Shown here in pieces: positions 1 through 8,564 of a stretch of DNA of 64,000 nt. The DNA comes from Mycolicibacterium madagascariense (lineage in GTDB: Bacteria; Actinomycetota; Actinomycetes; Mycobacteriales; Mycobacteriaceae), in contig NZ_AP022610.1 of the NCBI RefSeq assembly GCF_010729665.1, positions 3,286,001 through 3,350,000 on the forward strand, written 5' to 3'. How positions within the stretch are numbered: the first letter of the stretch is position 1; every line of letters starts with the position of its first letter. The position numbers and the translations under genes were made by a program. A model generated the notes under the pieces. That model was not told where the DNA came from and ran no database searches. It saw only the letters and a list, made by a program, of their open reading frames with translations.

Positions 1-21
1 CCTCGGCTACCAAGGAGTGCC

Positions 22-1092
22 ATGTCCCACTGGCCGTTGTGGGCACTGGTACTGGCCTTCGTCGCGGCGGCCGCGGCGATCTGGGTGGCGGGCATTTCGC
101 TCTCCCATCAGACCGACGTGCTGTCCACCCGTCTGCACCTCGGTTCCGCACTCGGCGGGGTGATCCTGTTGGCGGTGGCGACGAACCTACCCGAGATCGC
201 CATCGTGGCCAGCGCCTCGCTATCGGGCAATCTCGGCGTCGCGGTGGGAAACATATTGGGCGGCATCGCGATTCAAACAGTGGTCTTGGTGGCGCTGGAC
301 GTCTTCGGGGTCCGTGGGCCCCGGCCGCTGATGTACCGGGCGGCGTCGCTCGTGCTCGTCGTCGAAGCGGCACTCGTCGTCGGTGTGCTGGCGATCGTGG
401 TCGCAGGCACGCAGCTGCCCAAATCGTTGATCTTCCTTCGCATCACGCCTGCCGCCCTGCTGATCCTCCTCGCCTGGGTGGGAGGCCTTCTGCTCGTTCG
501 ACGCGCGGGGCGGTCGCTGCCGTGGCACGAATCCGGTCAACCGCCCGACGGCCAGGAGCACCCCCGCGGCCACAGCACGGCGAAGAACGAACGACAGGCC
601 ACCGCCCGCGGAATCAGTACGGGCAAGGCAGCAGTCATCTTTGGCATCGCGGCCGCAGTCACGCTCGTCGCGGGCGTGGTCCTGGAACGCACCGGTGACG
701 CGATCGCCGACGACATCGGGCTGTCGGGAGTGCTGTTCGGCGCGACCGTCCTGGCCGCGGCGACGTCCCTGCCGGAACTGTCGACCGGGCTGGCCTCGGT
801 CCGCGACGGCGACTACCAACTCGCGGTGTCGGACATCTTCGGCGGGAACGCCTTTCTGCCCGTCCTGTTCCTGATGGCGACACTGATCTCCGGCGACGCG
901 GTGCTCCCCCAGGCGCAGCGCACCGACATCTACCTGACCGCGCTGGCGATCGTGTTGACGCTGATCTACGCCGCCGGGCTGATCTTCCGACCGCAACGAC
1001 GCATCGCCAGGATGGGCGCCGACTCGCTGGCCGTGCTCGTCGTCTACGCCATCGGTGTCGGCGGTTTGTTCGCCATCGCGCACGCCGGCTGA
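22..1092 (+). CDS. Sodium/calcium exchanger family (CaCA) membrane protein
   Basis: A 356-residue integral membrane antiporter that probably exchanges calcium or another divalent cation for sodium or protons. Two alpha-repeats of the CaCA superfamily are visible: residues 41-81 with an ATNLPE core, and about 233-277 with an ATSLPE core, each followed by a glycine-rich segment. A hydrophilic loop (about residues 165-200, rich in charged residues) separates the two halves, as is usual for the family. The ATG has an AAGGAG ribosome-binding site 4 bases upstream. A second transporter gene follows about 100 bases downstream on the same strand. The ion cannot be told from sequence. Confidence 0.85.
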   Translation: MSHWPLWALVLAFVAAAAAIWVAGISLSHQTDVLSTRLHLGSALGGVILLAVATNLPEIAIVASASLSGNLGVAVGNILGGIAIQTVVLVALDVFGVRGPRPLMYRAASLVLVVEAALVVGVLAIVVAGTQLPKSLIFLRITPAALLILLAWVGGLLLVRRAGRSLPWHESGQPPDGQEHPRGHSTAKNERQATARGISTGKAAVIFGIAAAVTLVAGVVLERTGDAIADDIGLSGVLFGATVLAAATSLPELSTGLASVRDGDYQLAVSDIFGGNAFLPVLFLMATLISGDAVLPQAQRTDIYLTALAIVLTLIYAAGLIFRPQRRIARMGADSLAVLVVYAIGVGGLFAIAHAG

Positions 1093-1198
1093 GCGGCGTC
1101 GGCGCCGAAGAACGCACCCAGGTCCTCGGCCGACGGTAAGTTGACCGCGGCGACGCGCGGCGCGTCATGGCATGGACGATGAGGTCGGGAGGTCCGGA

Positions 1199-2452
1199 GT
1201 GTCCCTAGCCCAGGGGGTTTCCCTCGCCCTGCTGGTCGTGGTCCTCGTCCTCGCCATCTGGCGGCGGATCAACATCGGCGTCCTGGCGCTGGCGGCGGCA
1301 CTGCCCGTGCTGGCGCTCTCTGGCCTGCCGGTCAAGACGATGTGGGCCACGTTCCCCGGTGACATCTTCGTGCTCATCGCCGGGGTGTCCCTGCTGTTCG
1401 CTCATCTCGAGCGCAGTGGTGCTCTCGCCTGGTTCGTCGAACGGGTGTACCGCAGTGTCGGCGAGCGACACGCGCTGCTGCCGTGGGCCGGGTTCCTCAT
1501 CGGGGGTGCGCTGTCCACGGCGGGCGCGTTCTCCACCGCGGTCATCGCCTTCCTGGTGCCGATGGTCGCGAACGTCAGCCTGCGGTACCGCGGCACGTTC
1601 CTGCTGTCCGAACTGGCCGTCATCATCGCGGCCAATTGCGCCGGTCTCTCACCGCTCAATCCCACCGGCGCAGTCATCCGCGCGGCGGCCACCAAGCTCG
1701 GCGTCACCTATCCCGGCTGGGGGTTGTGGGCGGTGTCGATCGTCGTCGCCGCGGCGGTGGTCGGCGTGCTCCAGGCACTCGAGGCGCTCTCGCGGCGTCG
1801 GGGTTCGCACTATGAAGTGGCGCCCGCGCCGGCGGCGGCCCACGATGACGAGTCGCGTCCCACGGTCGGCTACATGGTGTGCTCCGCAGTCGCGCTGCTG
1901 GCGTTCCTGCTCCTCGTCGTGGTGGCCAAGACCGACGTCGGAGTGACGGCGATGTGCATGGTCGCGTTGCAGCAGATCGTCTTTCGACCCAACGAGCGTG
2001 CGCTGCTGGCACGGATCCCGTGGAACTCCATCCTGCTGTTGTGCGGGCTGCTCACCTACCTCGGCCTGATTCAGGCGATCGGGACGATGGATTCGATCGC
2101 GCACATCCTGCGACACCTCGGTACCGGTGCCGTACTGATTCTGGTCATCGCCTACCTCACCGCACTGCTGTGCAACATCGAGAGTTCGACGCTCGGGGTG
2201 CTGGGGTTGATCACGCCGATCGCGTTCGGCGCCTTCGGCCACACGGGGATCGTCTTCTGGGTCACCGCCGCGGTGTGCGTGCCCGCGGCGCTCATGGTGA
2301 TGAACCCGATTCACGTTGCGGGCACGCTGATCATCGGCAACAGCGCGGTGCAGAATCAGGACGCCCTGTTCCGCCGACTCCTAGCGCTCGCAGGCTGCCT
2401 GGCGTTGGTGGTCCCCGGACTTCTCGCACTGATTCCGATCGCCATGGGCTAG
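1199..2452 (+). CDS. MatC/SLC13-like dicarboxylate or anion permease
   Basis: A 417-residue polytopic membrane protein (about 11 hydrophobic segments). Its N-terminal hydrophobic stretch resembles the dicarboxylate-carrier MatC N-domain, and the overall plan is that of the SLC13/ion-transporter superfamily, so it probably imports C4-dicarboxylates or related anions. An ATG at 1172 opens the same frame, but GTG 1199 has a near-ideal GGGAGGT site 5 bases upstream and is preferred; it starts directly before the first membrane segment. The substrate is an inference from family only. Confidence 0.7.
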   Translation: MSLAQGVSLALLVVVLVLAIWRRINIGVLALAAALPVLALSGLPVKTMWATFPGDIFVLIAGVSLLFAHLERSGALAWFVERVYRSVGERHALLPWAGFLIGGALSTAGAFSTAVIAFLVPMVANVSLRYRGTFLLSELAVIIAANCAGLSPLNPTGAVIRAAATKLGVTYPGWGLWAVSIVVAAAVVGVLQALEALSRRRGSHYEVAPAPAAAHDDESRPTVGYMVCSAVALLAFLLLVVVAKTDVGVTAMCMVALQQIVFRPNERALLARIPWNSILLLCGLLTYLGLIQAIGTMDSIAHILRHLGTGAVLILVIAYLTALLCNIESSTLGVLGLITPIAFGAFGHTGIVFWVTAAVCVPAALMVMNPIHVAGTLIIGNSAVQNQDALFRRLLALAGCLALVVPGLLALIPIAMG

Positions 2453-2584
2453 TGGACGCGACGACGTCCCCGGCGGCGTCGGATCGGGATGCTCACCGGC
2501 AGAGGCGTTCACGTATGCCTGGGCGGCGACGACCGTGGTGACGGCGATCGCGGTGCCGCCGATCCAGGTGGTCAATCTGCGCAC
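2381..2584 (-). pseudogene. Short exported-protein remnant downstream of ferric reductase (possible truncated FMN-binding partner)
   Basis: A 67-codon frame starting at GTG 2584, only 3 bases after the stop of the flavocytochrome. It begins with positively charged residues and a hydrophobic signal/anchor segment (RRLTTWIGGTAIAVTTVVAA), then a short Pro/Thr-rich tail, and its last third is antisense to the end of the MatC-like gene. In many actinobacteria this kind of flavocytochrome is followed by a small exported FMN-binding protein. Here only a signal-like N-terminus remains and no FMN-binding domain is seen. It may be a remnant or a genuine short membrane peptide. Confidence 0.35.
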
Positions 2585-2587
2585 CGG

Positions 2588-3973
2588 TTACCAGCTGAAT
2601 TCTTCGACGTGCAGGGCATTTCGGCGTACCCCCGCCTGCCGCGCCGCCCGCTTGACCGACGTCACCCAACCGGGCGGACCGCATAGGTAGACGTCGGAAT
2701 GGGCGATGTGCGGCGCCAGCTCACCGAGCACGACGTGATCGGCACCGGGGTGGTCGTCGTCGACGGGCAGCCAGGAGTGCGGTGAACGCCGGTGTCCCAC
2801 GAGGCGAACGACCCGGACGTCGGTCAACTCCTCGAGTTCGGCCGCGAAGAGCGCGCGCCCGTCGGGGCGGCATCGGTAGACGAGGGTGGCCTCGCCGGGT
2901 GCGAAGTGCGCCGCGTCCAGCATCGCGTGCAGCGGGGCCAGGCCCACTCCGGCGGCAAGGAACAGGACGTGTGGGTGACGGCGGCGCTCCAGGGTCATCA
3001 CGCCGTAGGGCCCCTCGGCGAGCACCGGTGTGCCCGGGAGCAGTCCCGCGAGCCGGTTGCTGCCATCCCCGCGCATGTGCACGGTGACGCGCAACGACGT
3101 GACGGTCGGGGCGGCGGAGAGCGAAAAGGGATGGCCGCGAGACCATCCCGGGCCATCCAGGAAGCGCCAGACGAAGAATTGGCCGGCTCGCGCCCGAAGG
3201 GCCTGCAGGTGTCGCCCGGTCACCGTGACCGACACCAGTCCGTCGACCTCCTCGCGCACCGAGTCGACGCGCAACCCGTGTCGCAGGCTGCGGAAGATCG
3301 GCGCGATCACGCGGAACGCGAGCAGTGCACCCGCCGCCAATCCCCACGCGATACCCCACACGAACCGGTGGGCGTGGTCGTCGAGGTCTCGGCCGGCGAA
3401 GATCTGGTGCGGCAGCGCGAATCCCATTCCCAGATAGGTGTAGAGGTGCAGTAGATGCCAGGATTCGTAGCGCAGCCGCGCCCTGGACCGGCGGACCGAC
3501 GAGACCACGGCGACGACGATGAGGACGGTCCCGAACGTCGCGAACAAGAACCACGGACGCACGACGAACAGGTACCAGAGGCCGCGCGCCGCGTCACCGG
3601 GGTACTGGATGACGCGATGCCCGGCGAACAGCGAGATGTGGCTCACCACCAGAACGAACGAGGTGAACCCCACGATCCGGTGAGCACGAACCAGGCGATC
3701 CTGACCCCAGGTTCGCTCGAGCCACGGAATGCGGGCGACCAACACGATCTGCCACACCATGAGGACCGACGCGACCAATCCGATGGCCATGCCGGCACTC
3801 GGCATGGCCTCGCTCGGATCCGACAGCCGAACCCACCCGCCGCTCTGGGCCCACCAGCTCAGCGGGACGAGCACCATCGACGCGGCGGCGCCGCACCACA
3901 GCGCCCGAGCGATCATGCCCCGCACCGGCCAGACCACGGGTCTGGACCTCACGATGACTGCCATGGACTCCAT
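2588..3973 (-). CDS. Ferric-reductase-like flavocytochrome (FAD/NAD-binding transmembrane oxidoreductase)
   Basis: A membrane electron-transfer protein of the ferric reductase/NADPH-oxidase type. The N-terminal half has about six membrane segments with paired histidines suited to haem (HRIVGF, SHISLF, HLLHLY, LPHQIF). The C-terminal half is a ferredoxin-reductase module with an FAD motif (RGHPFSLSAAP), an NAD(P) motif (LAAGVGLAPL) and the terminal CGPPGW and EEFSW segments. It probably moves electrons from NAD(P)H across the membrane to ferric iron or a quinone-like acceptor. The start is uncertain: ATG 3973, ATG 3964 and an upstream GTG at 4084 are all in frame, and the extra N-terminal stretch looks unlike coding sequence. 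Confidence 0.8.
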   Translation of the reverse strand: MESMAVIVRSRPVVWPVRGMIARALWCGAAASMVLVPLSWWAQSGGWVRLSDPSEAMPSAGMAIGLVASVLMVWQIVLVARIPWLERTWGQDRLVRAHRIVGFTSFVLVVSHISLFAGHRVIQYPGDAARGLWYLFVVRPWFLFATFGTVLIVVAVVSSVRRSRARLRYESWHLLHLYTYLGMGFALPHQIFAGRDLDDHAHRFVWGIAWGLAAGALLAFRVIAPIFRSLRHGLRVDSVREEVDGLVSVTVTGRHLQALRARAGQFFVWRFLDGPGWSRGHPFSLSAAPTVTSLRVTVHMRGDGSNRLAGLLPGTPVLAEGPYGVMTLERRRHPHVLFLAAGVGLAPLHAMLDAAHFAPGEATLVYRCRPDGRALFAAELEELTDVRVVRLVGHRRSPHSWLPVDDDHPGADHVVLGELAPHIAHSDVYLCGPPGWVTSVKRAARQAGVRRNALHVEEFSW

Positions 3974-4230
3974 GGTCGGGCCCCGTGGTGAGGCCAACCT
4001 GTGTAGGCGTTGTCCGACGGCTGTGTCCCAGGGATCAACCGTGTTCACCGGGGGCGACGGTGCCGTCGACTGGCCGTCGGTCACACCGCTGGAAAGACGT
4101 TGCCAAACAATGGTTTTGAGCTCCTGGAGACCCGGGCATCACACCAGGGGGCAGCATCGTCCGACTGCTGCACCCAACGGCGACTCACCCAAGTACGAGC
4201 CGCATCTCGAAGAGAAGAAGAGGCACAACC

Positions 4231-4530
4231 ATGTCATTGAGCATGTCATTGAGAATCCTGACCGCCACACCCTTCGTGGCCGCCGCCTGCGCCGCAGCGG
4301 CCATCGCCCTGGGACCGGTCGCGTCCGCCGAACCCGATCAGTGTTCGAGCACCGGTCTGTCCACGCAGTGCGAGCAGCCCGGAAACTCGAGCCTGTTCGC
4401 CAGTCCGGGAGGCACGGGTGAGCAGGGCGGCGGCATGACAGGTGGGGCTGGAAATGCCAACGACCAGAACGGATCCTACGGCCCGTCCGGGGACCAACCC
4501 CCCGTCGGCGGTCATGGCGGCAGCCGATAG
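4231..4530 (+). CDS. Small secreted Gly-rich protein, unknown function
   Basis: A 99-residue protein with a Sec-type signal peptide. The hydrophobic core covers about residues 10-30, with likely cleavage after VASA before EPDQ. The mature part has two cysteines (QCSSTGLSTQC) that could form a disulfide, then a Gly/Asn/Ser-rich low-complexity tail. ATG 4231 has an AGAAGAGG site 7 bases upstream; a second in-frame ATG at 4243 repeats the MSL start. Mycobacteria carry many such small exported proteins and no function is assigned. A very strong hairpin terminator follows the stop. Confidence 0.7.
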   Translation: MSLSMSLRILTATPFVAAACAAAAIALGPVASAEPDQCSSTGLSTQCEQPGNSSLFASPGGTGEQGGGMTGGAGNANDQNGSYGPSGDQPPVGGHGGSR

Positions 4531-4540
4531 GAACACGACG

Positions 4541-4585
4541 GGCCACCACGGAGACGCCGACAGTCGTGGCGTCGCCGTGGTGGCC
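4541..4585. terminator. Strong bidirectional hairpin terminator
   Basis: An 11-bp arm GGCCACCACGG (4541-4551), an A/G mismatch, a further 6-bp GACGCC/GGCGTC stem and a 9-base loop (4559-4567), closed by CCGTGGTGGCC (4575-4585). It lies between two convergent genes. It lacks a T-run, as most mycobacterial hairpin terminators do. Confidence 0.75.
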
Positions 4586-4651
4586 CTGCCATGAGCCAAC
4601 CGTCACTCGAGCCGAAACACGTTGTCACCCAACGCATTTTCTCGACTCACA

Positions 4652-5725
4652 TCAGAACAACGGTACCCACAGTCCGAAGAACCAGAATCCGAAGCCTCCG
4701 AAGGCCGGATTGAAGACGGGAACCGCGGTGTAGTCGTTGTACTCGAACTGCCCGAAGTCGGTGCGCCCCTGGTTCACGTCGCGGGGCGGTCCATCCCAGT
4801 GCCGGTTCCAGCCGCCTGCGGGAGGCGGACCGTTCCACCCTCCTGGAGGCGGCGGGCCGTCCCAGTTTGGTGGCGGCGCACCGGGAGGGGGCCCGTCGTT
4901 CCATCCGGGACCCTTCTCGGGCGGTGGGGGCGGCGCTCCCTTGCCGGGAGCACTGAATCCACGGGGCGCATCCCGGGGTCCGCCGATCTGGTCGTTCCCG
5001 CGTTGGATCTCCCCGCTGGGGGTGAAGGGGGGCGGACGGGGATGGTTCTGCTGCTGACCGGGTGCACTGGTTTGCGGACTCTGCGACGGCTCGCCACTCT
5101 GTGGCGATCGCGAACCGTTGCTCGCCCGCGGGTCCTGCGACGGACCGCCCTGCTGGTCACGCGGATTGCCCTGGTTCGGCTGCGAGCCGTCGCCCTGGTT
5201 GGGCTGCGGGCCGTTGCTCTGACTCGGCTGCGGCGCGTTGCCCTGCTGATCGCGCGAGCCGCCGCCCGGCGGGGAACCGTTCCCCGGGTTGGGTTGCGGG
5301 GCTTGGCTCTGCTGAGCGGGTTGCGGCGCTTGGCTCTGCGACGCGGGTGGGCCTCCTTGCGGGCCCTGCGAACCGCCACCTTGCGTATCGCCGCCGCGAG
5401 TATCGCCACCCGACGCACCACCGCTCGGCGCTCCACCGCCATGCGAATCGCCGCCCGGCGCGCCCCCACCCGGAGCGCCACCGCCCTGCGGCCCACCGCT
5501 TGGCGCTCCACCGGGCGCACCACCACCGTGCGAGTCGCCTCCGGGTGCACCACCTCCCGGTGCGCCACCCCCGCCGGGGCTGTTGTCGCAGTTCGCCTGC
5601 CCCGGCTGGCATGACGGCGCCAGCGGGGCCGGGACGGCGCCGGCAATTCCGCTGCCCGCCGCGAGGCCGGTCATTCCGATACTGGCGGCGATCGCCGCCG
5701 CGTGCGCCATGCGTGTCACGTACAT
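4652..5725 (-). CDS. Secreted Pro/Gly-rich repeat protein
   Basis: A 357-residue exported protein. The signal peptide (about residues 1-30) ends in GIAGAVPAP, followed by two cysteines (SCQPGQANC). Residues about 50-130 are GGAPGG-type repeats, then come Gln/Ser/Pro-rich stretches and PPPGG/PPNW-type motifs. The C-terminal 45 residues are different: aromatic-rich and ordered (FGQFEYNDY...FGFWFFGLWVPLF), which may be a surface- or membrane-associating module. Similar Pro-rich exported proteins are common in mycobacteria and their role is unknown. The LpqH-like gene lies 82 bases upstream on the same strand, so the two may share a transcript. The ATG has a GAAGGGAAC site. Confidence 0.7.
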   Translation of the reverse strand: MYVTRMAHAAAIAASIGMTGLAAGSGIAGAVPAPLAPSCQPGQANCDNSPGGGGAPGGGAPGGDSHGGGAPGGAPSGGPQGGGAPGGGAPGGDSHGGGAPSGGASGGDTRGGDTQGGGSQGPQGGPPASQSQAPQPAQQSQAPQPNPGNGSPPGGGSRDQQGNAPQPSQSNGPQPNQGDGSQPNQGNPRDQQGGPSQDPRASNGSRSPQSGEPSQSPQTSAPGQQQNHPRPPPFTPSGEIQRGNDQIGGPRDAPRGFSAPGKGAPPPPPEKGPGWNDGPPPGAPPPNWDGPPPPGGWNGPPPAGGWNRHWDGPPRDVNQGRTDFGQFEYNDYTAVPVFNPAFGGFGFWFFGLWVPLF

Positions 5726-5807
5726 CGTGTGTTGTTCCCTTCGAAGTAGATGCCCGGGCGATCTCGACCGATTGCCGGACGACGACCGACGGCCGGCGGA
5801 GTCTGCG

Positions 5808-6263
5808 CTACGGGCAGGCGACGTCCATCTCGAACGGCTTCGTCACCGTCTGAGAGTTCGTCGGGTCCATGCCCACCGCGGTACCAGTGATCTTGTATCC
5901 GTTGCCCTGCTTGGTCGCCGCTGCGTTGCCCGGGCTTTCGGCTGCGTCGGAGTAGCCCAGCGTCGAACCCCCGGCACTACCCAGACCGACGGCGTGGACG
6001 GCGGGCGGATCGGTATTGGTGACGACGGCGCCGAATCCGTCCGTCGGGTCGCCGATGCCGATGTCGACGTTGTCACCGGACGGGGTGCACGTCACCGCCC
6101 CCGCAACGTTCTGGTCCTGCCCGTCGACGGTCACCTTCGTCACGATCGGCGCGGACGCGCTACTCGACGACGCACTCGTTCCCGAGGTACTGCTGGAACA
6201 GCCCACCAGCCCCGCAACCACCATTGCCGTTCCCAGCACCCCGGCTACCGCTTCGCGCTTCAT
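5808..6263 (-). CDS. LpqH-family (19 kDa antigen) lipoprotein
   Basis: A 151-residue lipoprotein. The N-terminus has a signal peptide with lipobox LVGC and the lipidated Cys at residue 22, followed by a Ser/Thr/Ala-rich linker that in M. tuberculosis LpqH is O-glycosylated. The mature domain keeps two cysteines (VTCTPSG near residue 58 and the terminal VACP) that form the family's disulfide. It is expected on the outer face of the cytoplasmic membrane or in the cell wall. Mycobacteria often have several paralogues, so orthology to lpqH itself is not certain. Confidence 0.85.
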   Translation of the reverse strand: MKREAVAGVLGTAMVVAGLVGCSSSTSGTSASSSSASAPIVTKVTVDGQDQNVAGAVTCTPSGDNVDIGIGDPTDGFGAVVTNTDPPAVHAVGLGSAGGSTLGYSDAAESPGNAAATKQGNGYKITGTAVGMDPTNSQTVTKPFEMDVACP

Positions 6264-6675
6264 CGCTGCACTCCTTGTCGTCGGCTGAACATGTCGTCGG
6301 CGCCGAGCATCCGGCTAACACCGCGGGGGCTGATCACCGACGAGCCCCCGCGCAGGTGAACGCGTCATCGTGCTGGCTGGGCGCCTCTCTCACGCGATGC
6401 TCCTGTCTGGATCAGCGCGCACCACGACGGCGCCTCGACGCTGAGCTCGTCGTCACGTTGTTACCGCCGCAATCCCCCGGCAAACTCCTGTTCGCTGTGA
6501 ATATGCACAGCTGCGCACTTTGCTAGATCTAGTAAGCCACGGGTGTTTCACATTGTTGGCACAGCGATTTCACAGTCGGGGTGACCGCGGGAAGATTAGC
6601 TGCCGACCACGGGGCCGGGCCGCCGCTCCCCGTGCCGACAGCCGACCCCTCAGCAACCGAGCCCGAGGTGCGGCG
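6264..6675. other. Intergenic region: lpqH-like promoter side and MFS operon end
   Basis: 412 bases without a convincing gene. It carries the promoter region of the LpqH-like gene (minus strand, AAGGAG-type site just before 6263). Near the MFS gene end there is a hairpin, CACGGGG (6608-6614) and CCCCGTG (6628-6634) with a 13-base GC-rich loop, that could terminate the MFS operon. A 10-bp palindrome CTAGATCTAG lies at 6523-6532 in a locally AT-rich stretch. No small ORF with a good start was found. Confidence 0.5.
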
Positions 6676-7941
6676 TCATTGCGTCGCGCGACGCCGTAGC
6701 CGCGAGGTCGCCAGGGCGACGACGATGGCCGCGGCTTGGATCAGGACGACCGCGGTGACGAGCGCAGGCCGTGACTCTTCGTAGAGCCATCCGGTCAAGG
6801 CGCCGCCCGCGGCCGTGGCGACACCGAGCCCTGCGGCGAACACGCCGTAGGCGGTGGCGCGGCGCGCCGGTGCGACGAGATCGGCGACCACGGCGCGCAG
6901 GGTGGATTCCTGGATACCGACTGCGGCACCCCAGAGCAGAGCGCCGCAGACGACCAACCACGTCTGATCGCCGAACGCCACGGCCGGAATTGCTGCCGAG
7001 ATGACCGGCAGAGCCGCAAGCGTTTTCGGGCCCACTCGGTCATAGGCCCAGCCGGACGCCAGCGCCGCCACCGCGTCGGCGCCCATCGCGGCTGCGTAGA
7101 TCAGCGGGACGGCGGCGGCGGACAGGATGCCGCGGGTGACCATGTGAAACGACAGCACCCCGAAGGTCGAGAAGCCGACCATCGTGGTCGCGGTGAACGC
7201 GCAGTAGGCCCAGAACGCGCCAGGCAATGGACTGTGTACTGCTGGGGCGTCGCCCGCCTCGAGGGTCGATGCAGGCGACGTCCGCGCGCGAGGCGTCTCG
7301 TAGCGTTCGGGCTGGGGCACCTTTAGCGCCAACCACGCCAGCAGGGCCAGAGCACCGACGCCAGGTATGGCGAGGACGCCGAGAGCGGGACCGTAGTCGT
7401 CCCCCGTCGCGGCCAGCACGGCGGCGACGGTCAACGGACCCACCACGGCGCCGACCTGATCGAGTGCCTCGTGAACCGCGAACCCCCGTCCGCGCCCCGT
7501 CACCGCCGTCGCGTGGGACAGCAGGGTGTCCTTCGCGGGACTGCGCACCGCCTTGCCGACCCGCTCGGCGATCACCAATGTGCCTGCCACCCATAGTGTT
7601 CCAGCGATTCCCAGGACGGGCACCGTCACGATGGTCAACGCATAGCCAGCGATGGTCCACGTCCAGAACCGCCGGGTACGGTCGGTCAGAGGACCTGACA
7701 GCAATCGCAGGCCGAGCGCGGCGGCCTCGCCGATACCGGTGATGACACCGACCACGAGCGCGGTCGCCCCGAAGGAGGCCAGCAGAGGACCGGTGATCGA
7801 GCGGGCGCCTTCGTAGACGAAGTCGGCCAGGAGGCTGATGGTGCCGAACGTCGTCACGAACCGCCAGGCACCCAGTCGCGGGGTCGCAGACTGGGCTCGC
7901 ACGTTTACGACATTCTCAATCCCGTTGTCGCCCTTGGTCAT
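6676..7941 (-). CDS. MFS transporter in ChrB operon
   Basis: A 421-residue major facilitator with about 12 membrane segments. The loop after helix 2 carries the MFS motif-A remnant GPLTDRTRRFW. It follows the ChrB-domain gene on the same strand with a 6-base gap, so the two are almost certainly co-transcribed. The pair suggests efflux or a metal/oxyanion stress response, but the classic chromate carrier ChrA is absent, so chromate is not a safe substrate call. A hairpin at 6608-6634 may end the transcript. Confidence 0.8.
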   Translation of the reverse strand: MTKGDNGIENVVNVRAQSATPRLGAWRFVTTFGTISLLADFVYEGARSITGPLLASFGATALVVGVITGIGEAAALGLRLLSGPLTDRTRRFWTWTIAGYALTIVTVPVLGIAGTLWVAGTLVIAERVGKAVRSPAKDTLLSHATAVTGRGRGFAVHEALDQVGAVVGPLTVAAVLAATGDDYGPALGVLAIPGVGALALLAWLALKVPQPERYETPRARTSPASTLEAGDAPAVHSPLPGAFWAYCAFTATTMVGFSTFGVLSFHMVTRGILSAAAVPLIYAAAMGADAVAALASGWAYDRVGPKTLAALPVISAAIPAVAFGDQTWLVVCGALLWGAAVGIQESTLRAVVADLVAPARRATAYGVFAAGLGVATAAGGALTGWLYEESRPALVTAVVLIQAAAIVVALATSRLRRRATQ

Positions 7942-7947
7942 CGACGA

Positions 7948-8496
7948 TCACATCTGATGGAGCGCGGTGAATACCCGCTCGGTGTAGTCGGCCAGTAGCT
8001 CGTTGCAGTGTTTGAGCTGCTGCCGAGCCGCGGCAGCATTGGCGGCGACGAAGACGTCGCGGGCGGTGAGCTCACGGTGCCAGCGACGCAACCGGTCCAG
8101 ACTCTGCTCTTCCTCCTCCAATTCGGCGAGGGTGAACTTGCCGATGCGGATCTCCTTGGCGATCTCGGCGTCGAATTTCCGGCATTCGGAAAGGAATTCG
8201 GCCCATTCCTCCTGCCGCTCGGCCGTGAAGAGGGCCTCGAGCCGAGCCGCGTCGGGCTCGCCACGACCCATGGCGTTCAGCACGACGACCTCGCCGTCCC
8301 CGCGGTCGGCCAACTCGATGGTTCTGGCAATGCCCTCGGCGAAGACCGGTGCATCGGGGATGATCCAGGCGCCCTGCCCCAACGACACCGCTCCGGCCCG
8401 CCGGAGCTCGCGCCAGACGGCGACGCGGTGTCGCGATGGTTCTGCCGGCACGCGCACCACCAGGACCAACCAGCGGGTGGGCTCGTTTTCGGTCAC
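7948..8496 (-). CDS. ChrB-domain protein (chromate-resistance-type regulator)
   Basis: A 182-residue soluble protein with the N-terminal ChrB pattern: WLVLVVRVPAEPSRHRVAVWRE, then a GAVSLGQGAWIIP segment, and a charged helical C-terminal half. ChrB proteins act with chromate transport, and some are chromate-sensing regulators. Here only the N-terminal domain is present; the longer ChrB with the C-terminal domain is not. It heads an operon with an MFS transporter. The first codon sits about 10 bases from a 16-bp dyad (8506-8521), consistent with autoregulation. Confidence 0.7.
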   Translation of the reverse strand: MTENEPTRWLVLVVRVPAEPSRHRVAVWRELRRAGAVSLGQGAWIIPDAPVFAEGIARTIELADRGDGEVVVLNAMGRGEPDAARLEALFTAERQEEWAEFLSECRKFDAEIAKEIRIGKFTLAELEEEEQSLDRLRRWHRELTARDVFVAANAAAARQQLKHCNELLADYTERVFTALHQM

Positions 8497-8505
8497 GTCA
8501 AGAAT

Positions 8506-8521
8506 TGTAGCGGCTGTTACA
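8506..8521. promoter_or_regulatory. Imperfect dyad in chrB/DUF2231 divergent promoter
   Basis: TGTAGCGGCTGTTACA: outer TGTA/TACA arms and two inner symmetric pairs. It lies between the divergent starts at 8496 and 8565 and could be an operator for the ChrB-domain protein. This is inference from position. Confidence 0.35.
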
Positions 8522-8564
8522 GTGCCATCAGTATCGTCGTTCTCGCATCCAGCAAGGAGCAGAT

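Noticed and set aside
6496..6509. TGTG-AATATG-CACA dyad as a CRP site before the LpqH-like gene
   Set aside because: The inter-arm spacing is 2 bases shorter than the CRP consensus and the two inner positions do not match.
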